Of a DNA stretch of 64,000 nt, positions 55,904 to 64,000 are shown in pieces. This DNA is from Rhizopus sp. PT2906 (taxonomy: Eukaryota > Mucoromycota > Mucoromycetes > Mucorales > Rhizopodaceae). The stretch spans positions 1 to 64,000 of the forward strand of contig JAMYHX010000138.1 of the NCBI GenBank assembly GCA_025529335.1, written 5' to 3'. The notes below the pieces were generated by a model that ran no database searches, had not been told where the DNA came from, and worked only from the letters and a program-made list of their open reading frames with translations. The translations under genes were made by a program, and so were the position numbers. Within the stretch, counting starts at the first letter, position 1; every line of letters begins with the position of its first letter.

Positions 55904-58233
55904 GATGGAATGCTGAATTAAAAGAAACGAAAAAAAAAATGTTTTTAGCACACATTCACCACAAGTACACGAAAAAAATATCAGGTTCAATCGCCGTTAT
56001 TTTTATCAAGATGACGCATGGAGAAAAATTCAAGAGGCGATGCTGGGAGAAAGTTTTTTTTTATGCTGACCATTACTTGTAAACATTTTACGCATAAAAA
56101 CTAAAGCTATGACTGATGCATGATAGACATTTGAAGAATAGTCTATTATACAATGTTGAATCCTTTCCTAAATGATGTTGATTAGCTGTTTGTGTTACTC
56201 AGCAAAAACTTGAAATGCAGCTAGTTACTCTTTAGCAGTAAATGCATTCATTCAGATGATATTATCTGCTACCATGACATTAAATACCTCTACTAATGTT
56301 TACTAGACCTTAATAGACAAACTAAGATTTATTCTAAAGGATAAAAGGAAATAGAATGAAGCAAACTTAAAAAACATAAAACACTAAATTTAAATACAGA
56401 TATTCTTTAATTGGCTCATTACCAAAAATAAGGAGGGAGAAAAGCATAATGAGCCTTATTGTTTTAACTTTTATTCTTTTTAAATAAAATTCATGCTGTC
56501 TACATTTATGACCCAAAGTTTTTGAACAAAATAGCCAAATCAAATCAGTATCAAAGTACCGATTTTACACATTCATGGCTACGCTTGAATAAAATGGCTT
56601 TATTGTCGAAATGAAGACTAAGGATGTGGTTATAGGCTTTCTAGACGCGTTTTATTCTCAGTAATATAGTAAAATAAAAAAATTTCTTCTTATTGTTCTC
56701 TTTACATCTTTCTATGCGTGCATTCACAGTGGTCTGGAGAACTGGTGGCAGGAATGGGTTTAAAAAGAGCCTTCTGCGCCATGGAAGGGGAGCTACCACA
56801 CATCCTTAGTCTTCGTTTCGGCAACATAGCCATTTGTCGGTTTCATTGTCTAAAGTAAAGAGTAGCAAAACTTGTATAAATTCTATATTCACTCTCTTGT
56901 TGCTTACTTCTATAAAGATGATTGAATCAAAAGGAAGTTCTTTAAGGTAAGCATCTTATAAATGATTATAAGGATTTAAAGAAGAAAAATATGACAGACA
57001 CTTTATGGTTCCCATGATGACCTTTTGGGGGCTTGCTCTCTCTTTTGTTATCATATCGCCATTTAAGTGCTGGATGATATAAAAAACACGCGATGAGCAA
57101 TCATTTATAAATCCCCCTTTTTATTGCTGCTAACTATAGTCTAGTAAATTTCTCTTGTTGTTATGGTTAAGATTTGTACATGAATAAAAATATTATAAAA
57201 ATGTGTCCATCTATATTCAGTGGTCTATAAAAGTGCCCCCCTTTTTTTGCTGTTGTGTCAAGTGCTTAAAATAAAGCTACATTCTACTCTTTTTGGAGTG
57301 GTTGTTGTAATATATAGTAGTTAAAAGAAAAGATTACATTTATTGTGGAAAGGGCGTGATTGTATACGGAAATACGTATCCAGATGTATCTTTATATGTG
57401 AATTTATGATAAATACAACACCTACATATGCTCGACAAAATATAAAAAATTGATCAAGTTTGTGACTTTTTGCTCCTTTTCTTTATTCGTGCAAAAGAGG
57501 AAAATAGAAGAATTAAAAGCAAGTATTACTAAATTGTGTTCTTAAGTTTTTATATGTATATAATCCTATAGTAGCACGGTGCGATACCTTTTCCTTTCTA
57601 CACATCACATTACATGAAAGTAAAAACTGGTAAAGATATAATAAATAACATCAGTACAGGCATAGTGAGTAAATTCTTGTTTAATAAAGCATCTCCATTG
57701 ATGTAGCATCGCCAAATGCAGCACACTTTTGATTTGAAGAAAGCGACTTATTGGAGTAACACCCATTCTTTAAAGTGTATACAGCCATTACGATTCTTTT
57801 TTGAAAGAGTGTATTTCATCAATACATGCTTTACCTATTGGATAACATTAATAGGCAAGTATAAATAATATGTTCAGAGAGGGGTACCGCGTCTTTCAAA
57901 CCCCATCGTCATATGGGACTTGCTCTCGCGTATTTTGGCCAGTCATTGTCAGATCATGTATCACACTAATTATTGAGGAATCCTTATTTATACCTAAATG
58001 CTATCCGAATACTATTAGGTGACCACTCATGGCAAAATAACACTTTATTTATTCATGTTTAAAAGTGAGATTGGCACAAACCTATTTATTGCAGGCAACA
58101 AAGACTGCTTATATATTCCAGTTTGCCCCTGTTTTTCTTACTTTAAAGCGTGTGTTTGACAAAAGTAACCCAAAGCCATATAAGCCCGGTAGATAGCAGT
58201 TGTACAAGTGAAACCAAGAAAAGGTAAGCTTCT

Positions 58234-58251
58234 GTTACAAAGGCTTGTAAC
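58234..58251. repeat. Short perfect inverted repeat
   Basis: GTTACAA, spacer AGGC, TTGTAAC. It could be a protein-binding palindrome; isolated and unplaced. Confidence 0.35.
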
Positions 58252-59159
58252 ATTGTCTATGTTTAAATAAGAATGAGTTCTTACAAGTATCAGATAGTCT
58301 AAACAAAAGAATAGTACTTCATCCCTTGCATTATATACTCATATTTAGACTTGATATAAGTGTCGGAGACAAACCATGATTCAGATACAGCCTTCATGTT
58401 TAAATGTATTTGACTATCTCGATAAGAATTCTGTAACCTTTTCTTGGTACGTCTTTGAAGGAACAAAGCAACACTAGTGCAACATGTATAAATGATGAAT
58501 AATTTAAAAAGAATGACCTCATTGATAAATGTGTTTTTGAAAACACCTTTTTTACTTTGAAGGGCCCTTTCCTAACAGAGACATGTTTTGATAATATGTA
58601 TCGCCGCTCATAATGCCTGTACGTGATCCTGCCTCTCTTTTTTCTCTTATCGGTACCATCAGAATCGTTTTTTAAAATGATGTATGCTCAGACATTTGAT
58701 GCAGTTCCAGCATATAAGTGATGCTTTAATATGACACTTGTCATTTTCCAGTTATCATTTCGCTTTGATTAGTCAGATAAACCCTACAACGAAGCCCCTG
58801 TTTCTGATCCTGTGTTTATACAAAATATTACCCTCTGGACCCGTATTGATGCAAAAGAATCGTCTTGGGCCCGTCTTTTTTTTTTTTTCATTGTTGACGA
58901 ATTAAAGGCATCCTGTATCATCAATCCTATTTTAAGAACACGCGCAGCTGTCAGCTGGCCACCACACATAACAGGTTGACTACGTAAGCTATGGTAAAGG
59001 ACGTTCTTTGTATCATATTTTATTTTTAGACTCTGTACGTTTCGCAACTTTTGAAAATAACTTTTTTTTTTCACTTACAAAAGCTGAGCAAAGCTCTGAA
59101 TCACAAAATTGGTGTAACCTTGTTCTAAAAATACACTAGGTTACATGCATAGAAAAAGT

Positions 59160-59169
59160 ATATAAATGC
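59160..59169 (+). promoter_or_regulatory. TATA-like element of the Crz1-like gene
   Basis: TATAAATGCC, about 70 bp before the start codon at 59,233, followed by a T/C-rich stretch. Confidence 0.45.
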
Positions 59170-59232
59170 CAAGGAAAAAAGCATATCTCTTTCTTTGTCT
59201 TTTGTCTTTTAACACACACGCAACAGGAAAGG

Positions 59233-60207
59233 ATGTGGTCTTCTATTAATTATAATACTTCTTTTGAAATGATAAACCATCAGTTGAATGACCTTAATTT
59301 TGTAAATACTACTTCTGACAATAATGCCTACCATCAAGATTACATATCTCCTTTAATTGCTCCCTTGGTTCCAAGTATGCCTCAGAACTCATTGCCACAA
59401 GTCAATCGCGCAAGTCAAAGATTAAGTTTGGAGATTCAACCTTGCATTTCAGTTACGGAACCAACACCTATCATTGGCCCTTCCTTGGATGCTGTTGATC
59501 AATTCATAGCACAACATAGCGCAGATATGATCATAGAACAACAACAGCCACAAATTCAATCTCAAGACTTTCTTGAAGGACTTCTTGGTAATCCAGGACA
59601 GCAAGAAGCAGAATGGTTAAGTTGGACGCCTAATATCATGCTTTCTCCTGCCACTTCTGTAAATACCTTGGATGACTTCGATGTCAGCTCATTTCATTCT
59701 CTTGACTTATTAAACCAAGTTGTGATACCCTCATCGCCTTCCTTTGAAGACCACTTGACTGTAAAAGACATGACAACTTCAACCAAAAAGAATCGTAGAT
59801 TATCAGAACCACCTACACCTACTCGCAACTTCGCCTCTGAATCTAATTCATCAGTACGCAGAACTCAAAGTGAAAAGAGATCACGATCCAATTCAGCAAG
59901 TCATGGTAGTTTCCCTTGTCTTCATCCTGGATGTGGCAAAGTATTTAATCGTCCCTATAATCTGACTTCTCATATGCGTACTCATACCTCAGAAAAACCT
60001 TACGCTTGCAGTCAATGTGGTCGAAAATTTGCTCGTCAACATGATCGTAATAGACATGAAAAGCTGCATTGGGGAATCAAACCTTTTGCTTGTCAATTCT
60101 GTAATAAAGCATTTGCTCGTATGGACGCATTGAATCGACATCTTCGTGTAGAAAATGGATGTGGAAGTCATATGATCAAAATCGAACAACATCAACAAGC
60201 TCTATAG
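59233..60207 (+). CDS. Crz1-like C2H2 transcription factor
   Basis: Single exon, 324 residues. Three C-terminal fingers: FPCLHPGCGKVFNRPYNLTS-HMRTH (about 228-251), YACSQCGRKFARQHDRNRHE (257-279) and FACQFCNKAFARMDALNRHL-RVENGC (286-310). The third closes with Cys in place of the second His, and its ARMDALNRHL-xxExGC form is typical of Crz1/Prz1. Residues 70-75 read PCISVT, a fit to the calcineurin docking motif PxIxIT. A Ser/Pro region (RRLSEPPTPTRN) precedes the fingers. Inferred role: calcium- and calcineurin-responsive nuclear factor. A large non-coding region upstream suggests complex control. Confidence 0.85.
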   Translation: MWSSINYNTSFEMINHQLNDLNFVNTTSDNNAYHQDYISPLIAPLVPSMPQNSLPQVNRASQRLSLEIQPCISVTEPTPIIGPSLDAVDQFIAQHSADMIIEQQQPQIQSQDFLEGLLGNPGQQEAEWLSWTPNIMLSPATSVNTLDDFDVSSFHSLDLLNQVVIPSSPSFEDHLTVKDMTTSTKKNRRLSEPPTPTRNFASESNSSVRRTQSEKRSRSNSASHGSFPCLHPGCGKVFNRPYNLTSHMRTHTSEKPYACSQCGRKFARQHDRNRHEKLHWGIKPFACQFCNKAFARMDALNRHLRVENGCGSHMIKIEQHQQAL

Positions 60208-60340
60208 AAGATTTAAACACATATATATTATGTACATGTTTTGCTGATGTGTATGTGTGTGTATATCTGTATATTTTATCCCCCTCTTCATTACTACTAT
60301 TTATTGCTACTATATATCTTTGTAAATAAATATCTACTCA

Positions 60341-60366
60341 TATTTATATATATATATATATATATT
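60341..60366. repeat. TA microsatellite
   Basis: A TATATA run directly after the stop codon of the coiled-coil gene (minus strand), in its 3' region. Confidence 0.75.
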
Positions 60367-61039
60367 TTATGAATCAACAATAGCTTCCATCAATTCTCTA
60401 CATTTGGCTAATGTCTTTTTATCTTCATGCATGCTTGATGCGGGTATCTAGAGAAGGTGTGTTTATGTATTGCATAATTTAAATATAGCAAGATCTTACC
60501 TCAAGTTCATTTAGTTCTACTATAAAACCAGATAACAATCGCTTTTCATAATCAATTGCTTCATCCTTGCTTATTTTCTGATCTATATCGTCTAGCACCT
60601 TTGTCACTTTTGAAATATATTGTGACACGGTACGTTCTTTAGCCTCTTCCTCTTGGCGTTTATTTTTCATATACTCTTCTTTCTTTTCTATTGCTTCATG
60701 GCCCATCTCTAGCTCTTTCTATAGGTAATTATGAGACATACAAGGGAATAGAAACAAGATGGGACTTACCTTTGCAATTTGTTGAACCTTTGCAAAACGA
60801 TTATCCATATTGTACAACAATTGTTTATATTGTAAATAGTATGCATAAAGGCATCCTAATTGTATTGTAGAGTCCTCATGATCTGCTACTGCTGAACTTT
60901 TTGTAGTTGCAGATAGAATAGATCCTTCTCTATGACTTGTCTTTAGTCGTTTTTCTTCAGGGTGGTCAGGCATAGGCGCCCTTCGTTTGTCAACATGCTT
61001 TCTTGAAGCTGATTCTGTTGTCCTTAAATACCCTGCCAT
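60367..61039 (-). CDS. Unknown coiled-coil protein
   Basis: Three exons, about 185 residues. The Met at 61,039 (MAGYLRTTESASRKHVDKRR) is the first in-frame ATG; a stop lies upstream in the same frame, but an extra 5' exon is possible. The N-terminus is basic (RRAPMPDHPEEKRLK). The middle (LGCLYAYYLQYKQLLYNMDN, RFAKVQQIAK) and the second exon (EKKEEYMKNKRQEEEAKER, VLDDIDQKISKDEAIDYEKR) look like long helices. The end reads KTLAKCRELMEAIVDS at 60,367. No known domain. It could be part of a coiled-coil complex. Confidence 0.7.
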
Positions 61040-61428
61040 CTGTTGTTGATGTGAAGATCTCAAAGAAGATAAACTCTCTACATTGCATTGCGCGTTTGGT
61101 TATTTCAGAGAATCTCTCTTTATTGTTTATACAAATACAAACCTCTAGCGTGCCTATCAAGGTATCAGTCAACCATTCTCTTTATCATTCTTTATTTACT
61201 TTTTCTCTTTTCTTTCAATTTCTGCTGCTCTTTCTTTTACACTCACGCTACTTTCTCTTGTCTCTATCAAGCTATCGTTGTCCATAACGGAAAAAAAAGA
61301 GAGAATAGAATCATGCTCCGCACGAAACTTTTTACACACAAATTTGATGGGAACACACCCTAGTCACACTCTCCCTTTTCTTCTTCCCCCTTCCCTTTTC
61401 AGCTTTGACAGTTTTTTTTTCGAGGGAA
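61040..61428. other. Divergent region between the coiled-coil gene and the PPR gene
   Basis: About 390 bp with T/C-rich stretches (61,195-61,275, 61,380-61,400). It presumably contains both promoters. No gene seen. Confidence 0.5.
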
Positions 61429-63222
61429 ATGATGAATAGAGCCATTTCTACAAGATTGTCATTGACTAGCTTTAGTAAGCAATGCTCAAGTAAGAAAAAA
61501 AAAGCCTTTGTATGCCATATGAATACTAATCTTTTTTTGTTTATTTGTCAGTGCGCTTTGCTTCCACTGCTACTGCTACCAAAAAGATCGTTTTACATAA
61601 TCACCCCTCTACTTCTCTTGCAAGCTTCAACAATAAATTAGCCAAGCTTGTTCGAATGCGTAAAGGCAATGCTAGGAATGTGTTGAGTAAGGTGCTCGAA
61701 ATCACGAATGAGATCAAGGCTCAAAATCTTTCCTATGATATAAATACCTACAATGCTCTTTTGGCAGCCTATGCTAGAGCTCATGATAAATCAAATATTG
61801 ATAAAACAATCAATCAGATGGAAAAAGAGGGTATCAAGCCTACGACAGATAGTTATAATCTTATTTTGGAGGTAAAAACGAAAAGAAATAAGACAGGGGG
61901 AGGTGATTGACTTTATCATCATAGGCATATGCTAACCACAGGAATGTCGAAGTACAACTTGCTTGGAAGAAGGAGATGGAGCAAAAGGGAATCGAGTTTA
62001 ACAATATCTCATATTTTCATTTGTTAAGAGGACAGCGTGATTACAGACTTGCCTTGGAAACATTTAACGAAATGAAACAACGTGGATTAACCCCTACTTT
62101 ATCTTCATACACTCTGTTGATTCAAAACTGTCCTACAGAGCAGTCAAAGAAGGCATTTGAGTTATTGAAGGAAGTAGAAGAAAGTGGAATGCCTATTGCA
62201 AGTGAGCCATCCTTGTACTTTCATATGATGCGTCTTGCAACAAGTACATATGAGGTAAATACATATAGAGTAAAGAAGAATATACAGAGAAATAACCCCC
62301 CTTTTTTGGTAAGCTGGATGTTACCAGTTACTGCTGGAAAAAGGCAGTGAACGAACTGTCCTTGCGCCCTGACGAGGGTACCTGTATTGGTGTGCTCAAC
62401 GTAGCAGCCCGAAAGGGTGATACATCTCTGGCTACTGATGTCATTCGTCAATTGAGTAAAAATGGATACCCTTACAAGGAACACTACTTTACACCACTCA
62501 TGGAAGCATTTGTTGTAAAGAACGACTTGAAGAGTGCGTTCAACGTCTTGGACATCATGCGTATCTCTGGAGTTCCACCCACAATGAAATCTGTTTATAA
62601 TCTTCGCAAGAGACTGAGTACTAGTACGGCAATGATTGACAAGGCATACTTTACACTAGAAGAGATGAAAAAGGAAAAGAAGCCTATAGACATCGTTGCC
62701 TTCAACGTGGTGGTGGCTGCTTGTGCCGATGCTGGTGATGTCGTGCGCACAATCGGAACTTACCGTGAAGCAGCCAAGCTTGGAATAACACCTGATGTTG
62801 ATACATATAACGCAATCTTGGATGTCTGTATTAATGGACGAGTAGAGGATATGGATAACGTGGTGATCACAGAAATGAAGAATGCCAATGTTACTCCTAA
62901 TGTAGACACATATGTAAAAATGATTGAAATTTGTTCTCGTCGAAAGGACTTTGAGCAAGCATTCCAATATCTTGAACAAATGAAGGATTACAACACACTT
63001 CCTCCTGAAAGATGCTATTTTACCTTGGCATATAATTTGTCAAACAGAAATGATCCTAGATATCATCTTGTGTTGGAAGAGATGGAAACCCTTGGTTACG
63101 ATGCCACCAAGGTTAAACGATTCATGGCTAAAGACTCAGAGGAAAGATACAACAAAGAGAAAAGACATAATAGAGAGGAAAAATACAACAATGAGAAAAG
63201 ATATATCAAAGAGAGTAAATAG
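61429..63222 (+). CDS. Mitochondrial pentatricopeptide-repeat protein
   Basis: Four exons. A presequence (MMNRAISTRLSLTSFSKQCS, then MRFASTATATKKI) points to mitochondria. PPR helices follow: DINTYNALLAAYARAHDKSN, KPTTDSYNLILEAYANHRNV, TPTLSSYTLLIQNCPTEQSK, RPDEGTCIGVLNVAARKGDT, KEHYFTPLMEAFVVKNDLKS, DIVAFNVVVAACADAGDVVR, TPDVDTYNAILDVCINGRVE, TPNVDTYVKMIEICSRRKDF. At least eight repeats. PPR proteins bind organelle RNA; the target is not readable. The C-terminus is a charged run rich in Lys, Glu, Arg and Asn. The last exon starts after an intron at about 62,255-62,330. Confidence 0.88.
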
Positions 63223-63361
63223 AATAAAATATATGTAATTATGCATAGACCTTTAGAATTGACCAATCAAGATGAACCTTGTGAACAAAGTTTACATTAG
63301 CTCCTAAAACAGACTCTTGTTTTTTATTTTTTTTTTATTTTGGTTTTATTCTTTCTTTTAT

Positions 63362-63916
63362 ATGCAACACATAACTCGTCTTTACTTTTTATTATTCTTT
63401 GTATTGCAATTTTCATCTTTTATGGCACAGAAGCTATTATATGAACCCGATGCTCCTGACTATAAAGCAGGTAGCACTAGTCAGTCACTATTTGACAAGC
63501 TTGCTCCCGATCCATCTTTATCTACCTTTATGGACGTCTTGACTCAAGTGGACGATATATTCAACATGATCAATCATACAGACAACGATAGTAATCAAGT
63601 ATTCACTGTCTTTTGTCCAGTGAATACTGCTTTCAGAAACGAGCTTGACATCTATACTCGTAATCACCTTCAAGACTTTTTACGCAATCATATTGTACCT
63701 AATAGTAAAGTGGACCCTGACATGCTAGCTAAAACGGACGAATTGAATACTTTACTTGAAGGACAGACTATAACTGTGAAGCATCACTTCTTTTCTCAGA
63801 AGACTGTACTTAATGATCATGCTCTTGTTGACACAAGTCACGCTGTAGAAGCCATCAATGGAATTGCCTATAAAATCGATCATTTGCTACGACCTACAGT
63901 TGCCAAGATTCAATAG
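63362..63916 (+). CDS. Secreted fasciclin (FAS1) domain protein
   Basis: Single exon, 184 residues. It begins with a signal peptide (MQHITRLYFLLFFVLQFSSF). The FAS1 domain covers about 37-180: SLFDKLAPDPSLSTFMDVLT, the H1 box FTVFCPVNTAFR, HLQDFLRNHIVPNSK, LLEGQTITVKHHFF, VLNDHALVDTSHAVEAINGI and the terminal YKIDHLLRP. Secreted or cell-surface adhesion proteins use such domains. No GPI-anchor signal is visible. The start at 63,362 is chosen because the upstream reading has no conserved content. Confidence 0.85.
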   Translation: MQHITRLYFLLFFVLQFSSFMAQKLLYEPDAPDYKAGSTSQSLFDKLAPDPSLSTFMDVLTQVDDIFNMINHTDNDSNQVFTVFCPVNTAFRNELDIYTRNHLQDFLRNHIVPNSKVDPDMLAKTDELNTLLEGQTITVKHHFFSQKTVLNDHALVDTSHAVEAINGIAYKIDHLLRPTVAKIQ

Positions 63917-64000
63917 ACTTGACTTGATATTAAATGATGTTGCAGTAAATATGAGCTCTAAACAGTTTTATTTCGGTCGTTTTTTTTTTTCTACTTTATA

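Larger units (their letters stand above)
55904..59232. other. Gene desert upstream of the Crz1-like gene
   Basis: 3.3 kb, AT-rich, with stops in all frames. I see no gene, tRNA or clear mobile element. A 7-bp inverted repeat (GTTACAA-AGGC-TTGTAAC) is at 58,234-58,251. A slightly GC-richer patch is at 56,730-56,850. The last 100 bp (TATAAATGCC at 59,160) looks like the promoter of the zinc-finger gene. Confidence 0.55.

Noticed and set aside
55981..56010. GGTTCAATC resembling a tRNA B box
   Set aside because: No A box or acceptor stem at the right distance on either strand.

Overview
The window is nuclear DNA from a filamentous fungus, most likely an early-diverging Mucoromycota (Mucorales-type) species. 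Direct evidence: AT-rich, densely packed genes broken by many short introns (about 50-110 nt, GT-AG, often with TACTAA-like branch sites), and fungal-type proteins throughout (BUR1/CDK9, class II aldolase, PMT2-family mannosyltransferase, GPI7/PIGG, Swa2/auxilin, Crz1-like factor). The species placement is inference; no rRNA or mitochondrial marker is present. I see no virus, plasmid, CRISPR array or intact mobile element.

Layout. 1-5.8 kb: end of a C2H2 zinc-finger gene, a GPI-anchor ethanolamine-phosphate transferase, and a divergent L1-domain ribosome-biogenesis gene. 6-12.4 kb: one very large gene joining TAF2 (TFIID) to four bromodomains. 12.9-18.9 kb: UBE2E-type E2, fructose-bisphosphate aldolase, C2-lipase. 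18.9-24 kb: BUR1/CDK9 kinase, a decayed coding region, and a protein with a stand-alone ET-like domain. 24.3-32.9 kb: gamma-glutamyltransferase, ribosomal protein eL13, NSA2, Swa2/auxilin, complex I NDUFS6. 32.9-35.5 kb: no gene seen. 35.5-39.9 kb: Rab6/YPT6, ribosomal protein uS2, a tyrosine-recombinase remnant, a DusA-type tRNA dihydrouridine synthase. 40-49.3 kb: PMT2, MBOAT acyltransferase, ribosomal eL27, mitochondrial bL34, CDF zinc transporter, membrane dipeptidase. 49.4-55.9 kb: long-chain acyl-CoA synthetase, an unknown protein, reticulon, 2H-phosphoesterase-like protein, SmF. 55.9-59.2 kb: gene desert. 59.2-64 kb: Crz1-like factor, coiled-coil protein, PPR protein, fasciclin-domain protein.

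Themes rather than operons: several genes serve translation and ribosome assembly (L1-domain, eL13, NSA2, uS2, eL27, bL34m, DusA), transcription (TAF2-bromodomain, BUR1, ET-domain protein), and the secretory/ER system (GPI7, PMT2, reticulon, Rab6, Swa2). Genes are close: stop codons of convergent pairs lie 39-72 bp apart at three places and two gene starts lie 62 bp from a neighbour. No clearly new multi-gene system is visible. The best leads are the TAF2-tetrabromodomain fusion, the stand-alone ET-like protein, the bacterial-type DusA beside a recombinase remnant, two GC-AG introns, a microsatellite abutting a kinase splice site, and a possible snoRNA in an eL27 intron.
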